64,000 bases of DNA from Streptomyces sp. NBC_00094 (GCF_026343125.1 NZ_JAPEMB010000001.1:5399501-5463500); one strand, 5' to 3'; counted from the first letter of the stretch, positions 23,458-32,184 are shown. Translations and numbers: made by a program. Notes: generated by a model not told the origin, from the sequence alone.

Positions 23458-24756
23458 GTGAAGCGCAAGCTCATCGCGGCGATCGGCGTCGCGGGCATGA
23501 TGGTCTCTATCGCTGCGTGTGGTTCTGACAGCGACAAGAAGGAGACCACCGGCGGCAAGCCGGCGGCCGGTGGCGACAAGTCCCTGACCGTCTGGGTCAT
23601 GGACGGCTCCGCTCCGGACGCCTGGATGGCCGAGGTCAACAAGGCGTTCGAGGCCAAGCACCCGGGCGTCAAGGTCAAGGTCGAGAAGCAGATCTGGAAC
23701 GGCATCCAGGAGAAGGTCACCACCGCTCTCTCCGAGGACACCCCGCCGGACGTTCTGGAGCTCGGCAACACCCAGACCGCCGGTTACGCGGTCACCGGCG
23801 GTCTCGCCGACCTGACGGCCGACAAGGCCGCGCTCGGCTACGACGGCTGGAACAAGGGCATGACCGCCTCCAGCGAGCTGGACGGCAAGCTCTACTCCGC
23901 CCCGTGGTACGCCGCCAACCGCGTCGTCATCTACGACAAGGCCGCTTACAAGAAGGCCGGCGTCACCCCGCCCAAGACCCGCGCCGAGTGGATCGAGGGT
24001 CTGAAGAAGCTCAAGGCGTCCGACCCCAAGGGCCAGGCGATCTACCTGCCCGGTCAGAGCTGGTACGTCCTCGCCGGTCTCATCTGGGACGAGGGCAGCG
24101 ACCTGGCGGTCAAGGACGGCGACAAGTGGAAGGGCAACCTGTCCTCCCCCGAGGCCGTCAACGCCATGAACTTCTACAAGGAGCTGGCGTCCTACTCCAC
24201 CGCTCCGAAGGACAAGGACGAGGCGACCCCGCAGCAGTCCACCGACGTCATCCCCAAGGGTGGCGTGGCGTCCTGGATCGGTCTCGGCTGGGAGGCCGGT
24301 GGCGCGATCGACGCCATGAAGAAGGCCGGCAAGACGGCCGACTTCGGCTACTTCCCGATCCCGGGCAAGACCGCTGACAAGCCGGGCTCCGTCTTCTTCG
24401 GTGGCTCGAACCTCGCCATCTCCGAGCGTTCCAAGAACAAGGACCTCGCGAAGGAGTGGCTGGCCCTCGCCGCCGGCAAGGACTTCATGGCGAAGTACGC
24501 CACCGCCACCGAGGGTGCGCTGCTTCCCAACAACGACGCCGCGCAGTTCAAGCCGGCCGCCGGGTCCTTCGCCGAGTCCATGGCCCTCGCGGCCCCGGTC
24601 GGCAAGATCACCCCGGTGACCCCGGGCTGGGCGAACGTCGAGACCGCTCCGAACCCGATCAAGGACTTCATGACCAAGGTCCTGAAGGGCGAGGACGCGA
24701 AGACCGCCGGCGAGGCGGCCGACAAGGTCATCAACGAGCGCATCAACCAGCAGTAA
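23458..24756 (+). CDS. dasA: DasA, chitobiose ABC transporter binding lipoprotein
   Basis: An extracellular solute-binding protein (family 1) that delivers chitobiose/N,N'-diacetylchitobiose to the DasBC permease. A lipoprotein signal ends at SIAACG, giving lipid-modified Cys21. The mature part has the usual two-lobe SBP_bac_1 pattern (LTVWVMDGSAPDAWMAEVNKAF, GTLVP-like loops, SVFFGGSNLAI). The start is GTG 23458 with GAGGAGGG upstream; length 432. An in-frame upstream start would disrupt the signal peptide. Two dre-like sites lie about 90-130 bp upstream. A 16-bp perfect hairpin directly after the stop probably raises DasA levels relative to the permease. Confidence 0.96.
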   Translation: MKRKLIAAIGVAGMMVSIAACGSDSDKKETTGGKPAAGGDKSLTVWVMDGSAPDAWMAEVNKAFEAKHPGVKVKVEKQIWNGIQEKVTTALSEDTPPDVLELGNTQTAGYAVTGGLADLTADKAALGYDGWNKGMTASSELDGKLYSAPWYAANRVVIYDKAAYKKAGVTPPKTRAEWIEGLKKLKASDPKGQAIYLPGQSWYVLAGLIWDEGSDLAVKDGDKWKGNLSSPEAVNAMNFYKELASYSTAPKDKDEATPQQSTDVIPKGGVASWIGLGWEAGGAIDAMKKAGKTADFGYFPIPGKTADKPGSVFFGGSNLAISERSKNKDLAKEWLALAAGKDFMAKYATATEGALLPNNDAAQFKPAAGSFAESMALAAPVGKITPVTPGWANVETAPNPIKDFMTKVLKGEDAKTAGEAADKVINERINQQ

Positions 24757-24764
24757 TTCCCAGC

Positions 24765-24802
24765 CCGGTGGTGCGGCCGGTTCGCACCGGCCGCACCACC
24801 GG
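24765..24802 (+). terminator. Attenuating hairpin between dasA and dasB
   Basis: A perfect 16-bp stem (24765-24780 with 24787-24802, loop TTCGCA) starts 9 bp after the dasA stop. Such a structure usually stabilises the binding-protein message and reduces read-through into permease genes. The following 24810-24910 is built of degenerate GATGCAATGACGC-like repeats. Confidence 0.8.
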
Positions 24803-24972
24803 CGCTTTGCAGTGATGCACCGATGCGGTGACGCGTGGGTGCAGTGGTGCAGCGATGCAATGACGCGGCGATGCGATGACGCAGCGAAGCGGAGATGCAG
24901 TGATCAGCGGCCCGCTCCCCCGGGCCGTGCCCCGGTGGGCGCGGGAGCCCCAGAACCGCGAGGAATAAGACC

Positions 24973-25995
24973 ATGACCGTGGACTCCCAGGGGACGGCCA
25001 GCGCCGCTCCTCAGGACGCGCCCGGGAGGGCGGCAGGGAAGTCTCAGACTCCGCCATCCCCTTCCGGCTCGAAGGAAGTCCTTCAGCCCTCGCGCGGCAG
25101 ACGCTCCCTGCCGAGTGGGCTGCTGCCCTATCTGCTTGTCGCGCCGGCCCTGCTGTCCATGGCGGTGCTCCTGCTCTACCCGCTGGTCCGCAATGTGATC
25201 CTCTCCTTCCAGTCGATCAACCGGAAGGAATTCATCACCCGCGAGACGGTCTGGACCGGCTTCGACAACTACACGGACCTCCTGAGCGACCCGGAGTTCT
25301 GGACGGTCGTCGTCCGAAGCATCGTCTTCACCGCCGTCAACGTGGCCCTGATCATGGCCATCGGCACGGGCATCGGCCTCCTGCTGAACCGCCTCGGCAA
25401 GAAGATGCGACTGGTCCTCTCGCTGGCCCTGATGTTCGCCTGGGCCATGCCGATCGTCGCCTCGGTCACCGTCTTCCGCTGGCTCTTCGACGAGCAGTTC
25501 GGCGTCGTCAACTGGCTCATGCGCACGCTCGGCTTCTCGGGCTACGAGCAGCACAACTGGTTCGAGACGGGCTTCTCCACCCTCGTCATCATCCTGATCC
25601 TGCTCGTCTGGGGCTCCGTCCCCTTCGTCGCCCTCAACATGTACGCCGCCCTGACCACCGTCGGGTCCGAGCTGTACGAGGCCGCCAAGATGGACGGCGC
25701 GAGCGGCTGGCGGACCTTCTGGGCCGTCGTCTTCCCGAACCTGAAGTCCTTCTTCATGATCACCACGTTCCTGGAGATCATCTGGATCTTCAAGGCGTTC
25801 GCCCAGGTCTACGCCATGAACCAGGGCGGCCCCGACCGCGGCTCCGAGACCCTCCCGGTCTTCGCCTACATCGAGGGTGTCGGCCAGTTCCACTACGGTG
25901 TCGCCGCCGCCATCTCCGTCCTGACGATCGTGATGCTCATCGCGGTCATGTCCTTCTACTTCCGCCTGATCCTGAAGCAGGAGGAGGAGCTGTGA
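24973..25995 (+). CDS. dasB: DasB, chitobiose ABC transporter permease
   Basis: A 340-residue permease of the MalF type. A cytoplasmic Ser/Pro-rich N-terminus (about 45 residues) is followed by six membrane helices. The EAA loop that contacts the ATPase reads ELYEAAKMDGASGWRTFWAVVFPNL. No ATPase gene is in the cluster; in S. coelicolor das and other sugar importers share the MsiK ATPase encoded elsewhere, and that is assumed here. The stop overlaps the dasC start by 4 bp (GTGA). Confidence 0.95.
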   Translation: MTVDSQGTASAAPQDAPGRAAGKSQTPPSPSGSKEVLQPSRGRRSLPSGLLPYLLVAPALLSMAVLLLYPLVRNVILSFQSINRKEFITRETVWTGFDNYTDLLSDPEFWTVVVRSIVFTAVNVALIMAIGTGIGLLLNRLGKKMRLVLSLALMFAWAMPIVASVTVFRWLFDEQFGVVNWLMRTLGFSGYEQHNWFETGFSTLVIILILLVWGSVPFVALNMYAALTTVGSELYEAAKMDGASGWRTFWAVVFPNLKSFFMITTFLEIIWIFKAFAQVYAMNQGGPDRGSETLPVFAYIEGVGQFHYGVAAAISVLTIVMLIAVMSFYFRLILKQEEEL

Positions 25996-26858
25996 GCACC
26001 ACCACCCAGACTCCGCAGAAGCTGCGTACCAGGAAGCCGCTCACGGTCGGCACGGTCGCCAAGAACGTCAGCGCCCTCGTGATCGCGGTGGTGTTCGTCT
26101 TCCCCGTGTACTGGATGTTCTCGTCCTCGCTGAAGCCGCAGCACGAGATCATGACGAAGGACCCTGTCTTCGTCTTCTCCCCGACGTTCGAGAACTACAC
26201 GACCGCGACGGGCGTCGACCTGTTCTGGACGTACGTCCAGAACAGCCTCCTCGTCACCGTCGGCGCCGTGCTGCTCGCCCTCGTCGTGGCCCTGGCCGCG
26301 AGCTTCGCGATCGCCCGCATGAAGTTCAAGGGACGCAAGGGCATCGTCCTGATCGTGATGCTGGCGCAGATGGCCCCCTGGGAGGTCATGGTCATCGCGA
26401 TGTACATGATCTCGCGTGAGAACGACATGCTGAACAGCATCCCGATGCTCACGCTCGTCTACTTCGTGATGGTCCTTCCCTTCACCATCTGGACCCTGCG
26501 CGGCTTCATCGCCGCCGTCCCGGTCGAGCTGGAGGAAGCCGCCCAGATCGACGGCTGCACCCGGGGCCAGGCCTTCCGCAAGGTGATCTTCCCGCTCCTC
26601 GCCCCCGGCCTGATGTCGACCTCGCTCTTCGGCTTCATCACGGCGTGGAACGAGTTCGCGATGATCCTCATGCTGAACAAGGACAAGGAGTCGCAGACCC
26701 TGACGCTCTGGCTGACCCAGTTCCAGACCGCGTTCGGCAGCGACTGGGGCGCCACCATGGCCGCCTCCACGCTCTTCGCCCTGCCCGTGCTCATCGTGTT
26801 CCTCTTCCTCCAGCGCAAGGCCGTCGGCGGCATGACCGCCGGCGCGGTGAAGGGATAA
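25992..26858 (+). CDS. dasC: DasC, chitobiose ABC transporter permease
   Basis: A 288-residue MalG-type permease with six membrane helices and the EAA motif ELEEAAQIDGCTRGQAFRKVIFPLL. It pairs with DasB to form the channel. Start GTG 25992 overlaps dasB. The C-terminus MTAGAVKG resembles the MalG tail that reaches into the ATPase dimer. dasD follows after 9 bp, so dasBCD is one transcription unit. Confidence 0.95.
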   Translation: MSTTTQTPQKLRTRKPLTVGTVAKNVSALVIAVVFVFPVYWMFSSSLKPQHEIMTKDPVFVFSPTFENYTTATGVDLFWTYVQNSLLVTVGAVLLALVVALAASFAIARMKFKGRKGIVLIVMLAQMAPWEVMVIAMYMISRENDMLNSIPMLTLVYFVMVLPFTIWTLRGFIAAVPVELEEAAQIDGCTRGQAFRKVIFPLLAPGLMSTSLFGFITAWNEFAMILMLNKDKESQTLTLWLTQFQTAFGSDWGATMAASTLFALPVLIVFLFLQRKAVGGMTAGAVKG

Positions 26859-26867
26859 CGGCGTCTC

Positions 26868-28391
26868 ATGACCACTCTCGTACACGGCTCGGACACCCTG
26901 ACCCGGGACGCGCTCACGGTGCTGCAGCCCGGCTTCGTCGGCACCACCGCCCCCGACTGGCTGCGCCGCCACATCGGCGAGGGGCTGTCGTCGGTCGGTC
27001 TCTTCGGCCGGAACATCGTCAGCCCGGATCAGCTCGCCGCGCTCACCGCGCAGCTGCGCGCCGAGCGGGACGACGTCCTCGTCGCCATCGACGAGGAGGG
27101 CGGTGACGTCACCCGCCTGGAGGTCAAGGAGGGCTCGTCCTTCCCCGGCAGCTACGCGCTCGGCAGCGTCGACGACGTCGAGCTCACCCGGGCCGTGGCC
27201 CGCGAGCTCGGCCGCCGGCTGGCCCGGTGCGGCGTCGACCTCAACTGGGCGCCCTCGGCGGACGTCAACTCCAACGCCGAGAACCCGGTCATCGGCGTCC
27301 GGTCCTTCGGACCGGACCCGGACCTGGTCGCCCGGCACACCGTGGCGTACGTCGACGGCCTCCAGGGCGTCGGGGTCGCGGCCTGCACGAAGCACTTCCC
27401 GGGACACGGCGACACCAACGTCGACTCGCACGACGCGCTGCCCCGGATCGATGTGGACCTCGCCACACTGCACGCCCGTGAGCTGGTACCTTTCCGCGCC
27501 GCCATCGCCGCGGGTACCAAAGCGGTCATGAGTGCGCATATTCTGCTTTCCGCGCTCGACCCGCACCGCCCGGCCACCCTGAGCCCGCAGATCCTCACCG
27601 GTCTGCTGCGCCAGGAGCTGGGCTTCGACGGGCTGATCGTCACCGACGGCATGGAGATGCAGGCCGTCGCGGCGACGTACGGCATCGAGCGTGGATCCGT
27701 CCTCGCGATCGCCGCGGGCGCCGACGCCATCTGCGTCGGCGGCGGGCTGTGCGACGAGGACACCGTACTGCGACTGCGCGACGCGCTGGTCGACGCGGTA
27801 CGGACCGGTGAACTGCCCGAGGAGCGGCTGGCCGACGCCGCGGCGCGCGTGCGCGCCCTGGCGGCCTGGACCCAGTCGCACCGGGCCAGGGGGGCTGAAT
27901 CGGTGTCGGGCGCGGCAGTGCAGGAGGGGACCGCGCCCGGCGCCGACATCGGACTCGTGGCGGCCCGCCGGGCCCTGAAGGTGACCCGGGGAGAGCGGCC
28001 GTACGCACCGGTGGCCAGCGCTCCCTACGTGGCCTCCTTCACCCCGGTCGCGAACTTCGCGGTCGGCGACGAGACGCCCTGGGGCATCGCGGCGGAGCTG
28101 GAGCGCCTGCTGCCCGGCACGGAGACCGGCTCCTACGCCGAGGCCTCCGTGGACGCCGTCCTCGCGGCGGCGGGGGAGCGCCGGATCGTCGCGGTCGTAC
28201 GCGACGCCCACCGCCACCCGTGGATGACCGAGGCCCTGGACGGCCTCCTCGCGGCCCGCCCCGACACCGTCGTGGTCGAGATGGGCCTCAACGAGGCGGA
28301 GCCCCGTGGGGCCCTGCACATCGCCACGCACGGTGCGGCCCGCGTCTGCGGCCGCGCGGCCGCCGAGGCCGTGGTCGGCACCGGCTCCTGA
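26868..28391 (+). CDS. dasD: DasD, GH3 beta-N-acetylglucosaminidase
   Basis: A 507-residue glycoside hydrolase family 3 enzyme without a signal peptide, expected to split imported chitobiose into GlcNAc in the cytoplasm. The NagZ-type signature KHFPGHGDTNVDSH (about 176-189) supplies the His-Asp general acid dyad. The nucleophile aspartate is in IVTDGMEMQA (about 255). A C-terminal domain of ~150 residues follows the catalytic barrel, as in other actinobacterial copies. It is the last gene of the das operon; a 19-bp hairpin follows. Confidence 0.93.
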   Translation: MTTLVHGSDTLTRDALTVLQPGFVGTTAPDWLRRHIGEGLSSVGLFGRNIVSPDQLAALTAQLRAERDDVLVAIDEEGGDVTRLEVKEGSSFPGSYALGSVDDVELTRAVARELGRRLARCGVDLNWAPSADVNSNAENPVIGVRSFGPDPDLVARHTVAYVDGLQGVGVAACTKHFPGHGDTNVDSHDALPRIDVDLATLHARELVPFRAAIAAGTKAVMSAHILLSALDPHRPATLSPQILTGLLRQELGFDGLIVTDGMEMQAVAATYGIERGSVLAIAAGADAICVGGGLCDEDTVLRLRDALVDAVRTGELPEERLADAAARVRALAAWTQSHRARGAESVSGAAVQEGTAPGADIGLVAARRALKVTRGERPYAPVASAPYVASFTPVANFAVGDETPWGIAAELERLLPGTETGSYAEASVDAVLAAAGERRIVAVVRDAHRHPWMTEALDGLLAARPDTVVVEMGLNEAEPRGALHIATHGAARVCGRAAAEAVVGTGS

Positions 28392-28414
28392 CCGCCGTCT
28401 CCGACGCCCGTATA

Positions 28415-28455
28415 CGAAGGGGCCCGGCACCTGAACCAGGTGCCGGGCCCCTTCG
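28415..28455. terminator. Bidirectional terminator between dasD and nagB
   Basis: A perfect 19-bp stem (28415-28433 with 28437-28455, loop AAC) lies between the convergent dasD and nagB stop codons. Confidence 0.92.
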
Positions 28456-28491
28456 CTGTCACCGGACCGTCACCGGGCGGCCGGTGTGGGG

Positions 28492-29277
28492 TCAGATGCC
28501 CTGCCAGGCCGGCTTGGCGGCGAAGGTGTGGCGGAAGTAGTCCGCGAGCTTCAGCTTGGAGGCGGCGGCCTCGTCCACGACGACCGTGGCGTGCGGGTGC
28601 AGCTGGAGCGCGGAGGCCGGCACGAGGGCCGCGACCGGACCCTCGACGGTCTGCGCCACTGCCTCGGCCTTGCCCTCGCCGGTGGCGAGCAGCACCAGGT
28701 GGCGGGCCTCCAGGATGGTGCCGATGCCCTGGGTGATGACGTGGTGCGGCACCTGCTCGATGTCGTTGTCGAAGAAGCGCGCGTTGTCCACCCGGGTCTG
28801 CTCGGTGAGCGTCTTGATCCGGGTGCGGGAGGCGAGCGAGGAGCACGGCTCGTTGAAGCCGATGTGCCCGTCGGTGCCGATGCCGAGGATCTGCAGGTCC
28901 ACACCGCCGGCCTCGGTCAGCGCCTTGTCGTACGCCTCGCAGGCCGCCTGGACGTCCTCGGCGGAGCCGTCGGGGCCCATGAAGGCCTCCGGGGAGAGCC
29001 CGAGCGGCTCGACGACCTGGCGGAGCACGGTGGAGCGGTACGACTCCGGGTGCCCGGCCGGCAGGCCGACGTACTCGTCCAGCTGCGCGATGCGGGCCCG
29101 CGAGGCGTCCACGGAACCGGCCGCGACCTGGGCGATCAGGGCGTCGTAGATCGGGATCGGAGTCGAACCCGTGGCCACGCCGAGCAGCGCGTCGGGCTTG
29201 CGGCGCAGGAGGCCGGCGATGCCGTCCGCGATGAGCTCGCCGCCCGCCTTGGCGTCCTTGACGATGACAACTTCCAC
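28492..29277 (-). CDS. nagB: Glucosamine-6-phosphate deaminase
   Basis: NagB converts glucosamine-6-phosphate to fructose-6-phosphate and ammonia, the last step of GlcNAc use. Motifs: GVATGSTPIPIY (phosphate loop), AQLDEYVGL (catalytic Asp of the family), and GIGTDGHIGFNEP with the ring-opening histidine. Start GTG 29277 gives 261 residues, the usual length. Its effector-site output, glucosamine-6-phosphate, is the ligand that releases DasR, so placing nagB next to dasR closes the feedback loop. A dre-like site lies 41 bp upstream of the start. Confidence 0.95.
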   Translation of the reverse strand: MEVVIVKDAKAGGELIADGIAGLLRRKPDALLGVATGSTPIPIYDALIAQVAAGSVDASRARIAQLDEYVGLPAGHPESYRSTVLRQVVEPLGLSPEAFMGPDGSAEDVQAACEAYDKALTEAGGVDLQILGIGTDGHIGFNEPCSSLASRTRIKTLTEQTRVDNARFFDNDIEQVPHHVITQGIGTILEARHLVLLATGEGKAEAVAQTVEGPVAALVPASALQLHPHATVVVDEAAASKLKLADYFRHTFAAKPAWQGI

Positions 29278-29317
29278 GCTGTGCCTGCCGATCTGGTGAG
29301 GGGCCGGTGAAGGGCCA

Positions 29318-29333
29318 TGTGGTATAGACCAAT
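29318..29333. promoter_or_regulatory. DasR operator-like site upstream of nagB
   Basis: TGTGGTATAGACCAAT matches the dre consensus at 12 of 16 positions, including the GGT...GACCA core. It lies 41 bp before the nagB start codon, where the promoter is expected. DasR control of nagB is established in S. coelicolor. Confidence 0.7.
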
Positions 29334-29339
29334 CTAAGT

Positions 29340-29946
29340 GCAAATCTAGCAGAGGGGAGGCCTTCTCCTCATGCTGTTCCGCCTTGCGGACGGCACCGTC
29401 CCCATCGTCGGCCGCACCCGTGGCCCCAGCCACTCGAACCCCGGCGCGGACCCCCTGATCGCAGCCCGGACAACGCCCTTCGAGGACCGGATCCACGGGG
29501 CGTCGAGGCGGGGGAGCTGTCACCCGGCACCGATGCCCGCGCGTCCGCTTCGGCGGCGCCGTACTCCAGGGCATGTCCCGGCAGGTCGGGGGCGGGGCGA
29601 CGGCCCCTGGGGAGCAGTGCGTGAAAACGGCCCCGGAAACACCCGCGGGCCGCGGCGCCTGACGGGACCCTCAACCCGTCCGGCACCGCAGCCCGGAGTT
29701 GCTCGGCCGGGGGTGTGCGGTCCCTCGGCCGTGGTGGGAGGTCTCGACGCAGTCAGGGCAGAGAGCGTCGGGTACCTCGTTCCATCCTCCTGTGCGGGGA
29801 GGATGGAGGCTTGTAGCGCCATTGTGGACTAGACCATTCTTGTCTGTCCATCCACATGAGCGCGGTCCTTCCCGGCCCATCCTCCAACACGGAGGCCCGG
29901 AGATCCAGGTTCACCGCCCCTGCAATTCCGCAGGTACCCTCGCAGC
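29340..29946. other. Gene-poor interval between nagB and sensor kinase
   Basis: No convincing gene is present in about 600 bp: frames are short, rich in Arg/Pro/Gly, and lack ribosome sites. It holds two signals. One is a hairpin CCATCCTCC / GGAGGATGG (29782-29790, 29798-29806). The other is a second dre-like sequence TGTGGACTAGACCATT (29823-29838), 12 of 16 matches to the DasR consensus, 109 bp upstream of the kinase start. AATCTA occurs twice near 29331-29349. Confidence 0.6.
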
Positions 29947-31422
29947 GTGCCCTCCATGAACGACCTCGTGCGCCAGCACACAGCCCTGAGCGACTCCGAC
30001 CTCGAGTGGCTCCACCTGCTGGTGTCGGAGTGGCAGCTGCTCTCCGACCTCTCCTTCGCCGACCTCGTCCTGTGGGTTCCGACCCTCGACGGCACGCGAT
30101 ACGTCTCCGTCGCCCAGATGCGGCCCAACACCGGCCCCACCTCCTACCAGGACGACATGGTCGGCCATCTGGTGCCGCGTGGCCGTCGCCCCCTGCTCGA
30201 CGCCGCCCTCGACGAGGGCCGGATCGTCCGCGAGGGCGACCCGGAGTGGCGCGAGGAGGTCCCGGTGCGGGTCGAGTCCATCCCCGTACGCCGCGAGGGC
30301 CGGGTCCTCGGCGTCATCGCGCGCAACACCAACCTGCTCACCGTCCGCACCCCCTCCCGGCTGGAGCTCACCTACCTCCAGTCCGCCTCCGACCTCGCCC
30401 AGATGATCGCGGCCGGAACGTTTCCCTTCCCCGGCGAGCAGGTCGACATGGACTCCTCGCCCCGGGCCGGCGACGGCCTCGTCCGCCTGGACGCGGAAGG
30501 CACCGTCCAGTACGCCTCGCCCAACGCCCTCTCCGCCTACCACCGGCTCGGGCTCGCCGCCGACCTCGTCGGCCAGCACCTCGGCCAGATCACGGCCGAG
30601 CTCGCCCCCTCCCGCGGTCCCGTGGACGAGGCCCTGGTCAAGCTGGCCTCGGGGTACGCGCCGCGCGAGTTCGAGGTCGAGGGCAGCGGCGGGGTGATCC
30701 AGCTGCGGGCGATCCCGCTCAGCCCCAAGGGCACCCGGATCGGTTCGCTCGTCCTGCTCCGCGACGTCACCGAACTGCGTCGCCGCGAGCGCGAGTTGAT
30801 CACCAAGGACGCCACCATCCGGGAGATCCACCACCGGGTGAAGAACAACCTCCAGACGGTGGCCGCCCTGTTGCGCCTCCAGGCCCGCCGGATGGACTCG
30901 GAGGGTGGCCGCGAGGCGCTCAACGAGGCCGTGCGGAGGGTCGGTTCGATCGCCATCGTCCATGAGACGCTGTCCCAGAATCTGGACGAGCGGGTCGAGT
31001 TCGACGAGATCGCCGACCGGGTGATCGCGATGGTCGCCGAGATCTCCCCGGGCAAGGTCACCTGCCGGCGCAACGGCCGCTTCGGCATTCTGGACGCCGA
31101 GGTCGCGACCCCGCTCTCGATGGTCCTCACGGAGATCCTCCAGAACGCCCTGGAACACGCGTTCACCCAGGGTGAGCAGGGCACGGTCGAGGTCACCGCC
31201 GTCCGTGGCGAGCCCCGTCTCGACGCCCGGCTCCTGATCACGGTCCAGGACGACGGCTGCGGCCTCCCCGAGGGCTTCGACCCGCAGCGGGCCGGAAACC
31301 TCGGCCTGCAGATCGTACGGACGCTGGTGGAGGGGGAGTTGGGCGGAAGCTTCGACATGGTCCCCGGTACCGAGCGCGGTACGAAGGTCATCCTCGACGT
31401 CCCCGTGAAGCCGCAGAAGTAA
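29947..31422 (+). CDS. PdtaS-like sensor histidine kinase (GAF-PAS-HisKA_2)
   Basis: A 491-residue soluble kinase. The N-terminal GAF_PdtaS domain (about 1-155) is followed by a PAS domain (about 175-280) and a HisKA_2 dimer domain with the phosphorylatable histidine in REIHHRVKNNLQTVAALLRLQ. The C-terminal ATPase domain carries LTEILQNALEHAF (N box) and DDGCGLPEGF/GLQIV (G boxes). This architecture matches mycobacterial PdtaS, which signals to an ANTAR-domain RNA-binding regulator; no such partner is adjacent. The start GTG 29947 could also be ATG 29956. A DasR-like site lies upstream. The 3' end overlaps 28-bp tandem repeats. Confidence 0.87.
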   Translation: MPSMNDLVRQHTALSDSDLEWLHLLVSEWQLLSDLSFADLVLWVPTLDGTRYVSVAQMRPNTGPTSYQDDMVGHLVPRGRRPLLDAALDEGRIVREGDPEWREEVPVRVESIPVRREGRVLGVIARNTNLLTVRTPSRLELTYLQSASDLAQMIAAGTFPFPGEQVDMDSSPRAGDGLVRLDAEGTVQYASPNALSAYHRLGLAADLVGQHLGQITAELAPSRGPVDEALVKLASGYAPREFEVEGSGGVIQLRAIPLSPKGTRIGSLVLLRDVTELRRRERELITKDATIREIHHRVKNNLQTVAALLRLQARRMDSEGGREALNEAVRRVGSIAIVHETLSQNLDERVEFDEIADRVIAMVAEISPGKVTCRRNGRFGILDAEVATPLSMVLTEILQNALEHAFTQGEQGTVEVTAVRGEPRLDARLLITVQDDGCGLPEGFDPQRAGNLGLQIVRTLVEGELGGSFDMVPGTERGTKVILDVPVKPQK

Positions 31423-31499
31423 TGCCGCGGGAGTAGAGGATCGGGAGTAATTCCGCGGAAGTGGAGCCGCAGAAGCAATGCCGCGGAACTGGAGCCGTA
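31416..31499. repeat. Three tandem 28-bp repeats across the kinase stop codon
   Basis: Three consecutive 28-bp units, 31416-31443, 31444-31471 and 31472-31499, share the pattern GRAGYAATKCCGCGGRA followed by GAG. Unit 1 contains the last codons and TAA stop of the kinase gene. Units 2 and 3 are diverged copies in the non-coding space; in unit 3 the stop is changed to CAA. Confidence 0.85.
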
Positions 31500-31509
31500 C
31501 ATACAGCAG

Positions 31510-31544
31510 CGAGCCCCGGACCGAGGAGATCGGTCCGGGGCTCG
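31510..31544. terminator. Terminator after kinase, before wblE
   Basis: A perfect 14-bp stem CGAGCCCCGGACCG / CGGTCCGGGGCTCG (31510-31523, 31531-31544) lies between convergent genes. Confidence 0.88.
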
Positions 31545-31635
31545 AATGCTGTGGGTTACTGCTGCGCGCTGCGACTCGAGGGCGGTGATTGCATACGCGA
31601 TGTATGCGCCGCTGGCTCAGGCTGTCGGCGGGGGG

Positions 31636-31893
31636 TCAGGCGCTGGCGTTACGCGCCCGGTTGCGAGCGGCACGGCGCTTCATTGCGCGGCGCTCGTCCT
31701 CGCTGAGGCCACCCCAGACGCCGGAGTCCTGGCCGGACTCGAGCGCCCACTGCAGGCACTGCTCCATGACGGGGCAGCGGCGGCAGACGGCCTTGGCTTC
31801 CTCGATCTGCAGCAGCGCAGGACCGGTGTTGCCGATGGGGAAGAACAGCTCGGGGTCTTCCTCACGACAAACGGCGTTGTGACGCCAGTCCAT
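31636..31893 (-). CDS. wblE: WhiB-family iron-sulfur regulator WblE
   Basis: An 85-residue WhiB-like protein. The four cluster-binding cysteines are C9, then C37-x2-C40-x5-C46 in AVCRRCPVMEQC. The G[VI]WGG turn is GVWGGLSEDERRAMKRR, and a basic C-terminus binds DNA. This matches the WblE/WhiB1 subgroup that senses nitric oxide and redox state and works with the principal sigma factor. The start ATG has GAGAGG upstream. It is transcribed alone, with an unusually structured upstream region. Confidence 0.93.
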   Translation of the reverse strand: MDWRHNAVCREEDPELFFPIGNTGPALLQIEEAKAVCRRCPVMEQCLQWALESGQDSGVWGGLSEDERRAMKRRAARNRARNASA

Positions 31894-32184
31894 GGCTGCT
31901 ACCTCTCTAGGGTGTTACAAGCTGGTTGCTTGTGAATGTGAACGCTTTCACGAATCCCCCCGCAAGGGAAGGGCCGACTGCCAGATGAACTGGTGTGGTC
32001 CAGGTGCTGAGGAGGGGTTCTGGCTCTCAGTGGAGGCCGGTGTTGCGGGCCGTCCCGATCGCCAAGAAGAGACTCCCAAACCCCAGCAACGGATACAACC
32101 CCTTCCGGAAAGTTTTTTTTGATTCCTCGGTGTCGGCTAGGTCACAGCCGTACTTCTAAGGGGTGGATGCCAGCCTAAACGTTC
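31894..32184 (-). promoter_or_regulatory. Upstream region of wblE with inverted repeats
   Basis: About 290 bp without a gene. Next to the ribosome site are two inverted repeats: ACAAGC-TGGTT-GCTTGT (31917-31933) and GTGAA-CGCT-TTCAC (31938-31951). Further out is a run of eight T (32113-32120 on the plus strand), an A-tract when read toward wblE. They are plausible operator and curved-DNA elements, but no factor can be named. GGCT-AGGTCAC-AGCC occurs near 32135. Confidence 0.5.

Noticed and set aside
29371..29832. A 153-codon plus-strand frame in the nagB-kinase interval
   Set aside because: It lacks a ribosome site, has Arg/Pro/Gly-rich composition typical of non-coding GC-rich DNA, and overlaps an operator-like site; no family resemblance.
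31416..31499. CRISPR-like array
   Set aside because: The 28-bp units are contiguous, diverged and have no spacers; they are tandem duplications.
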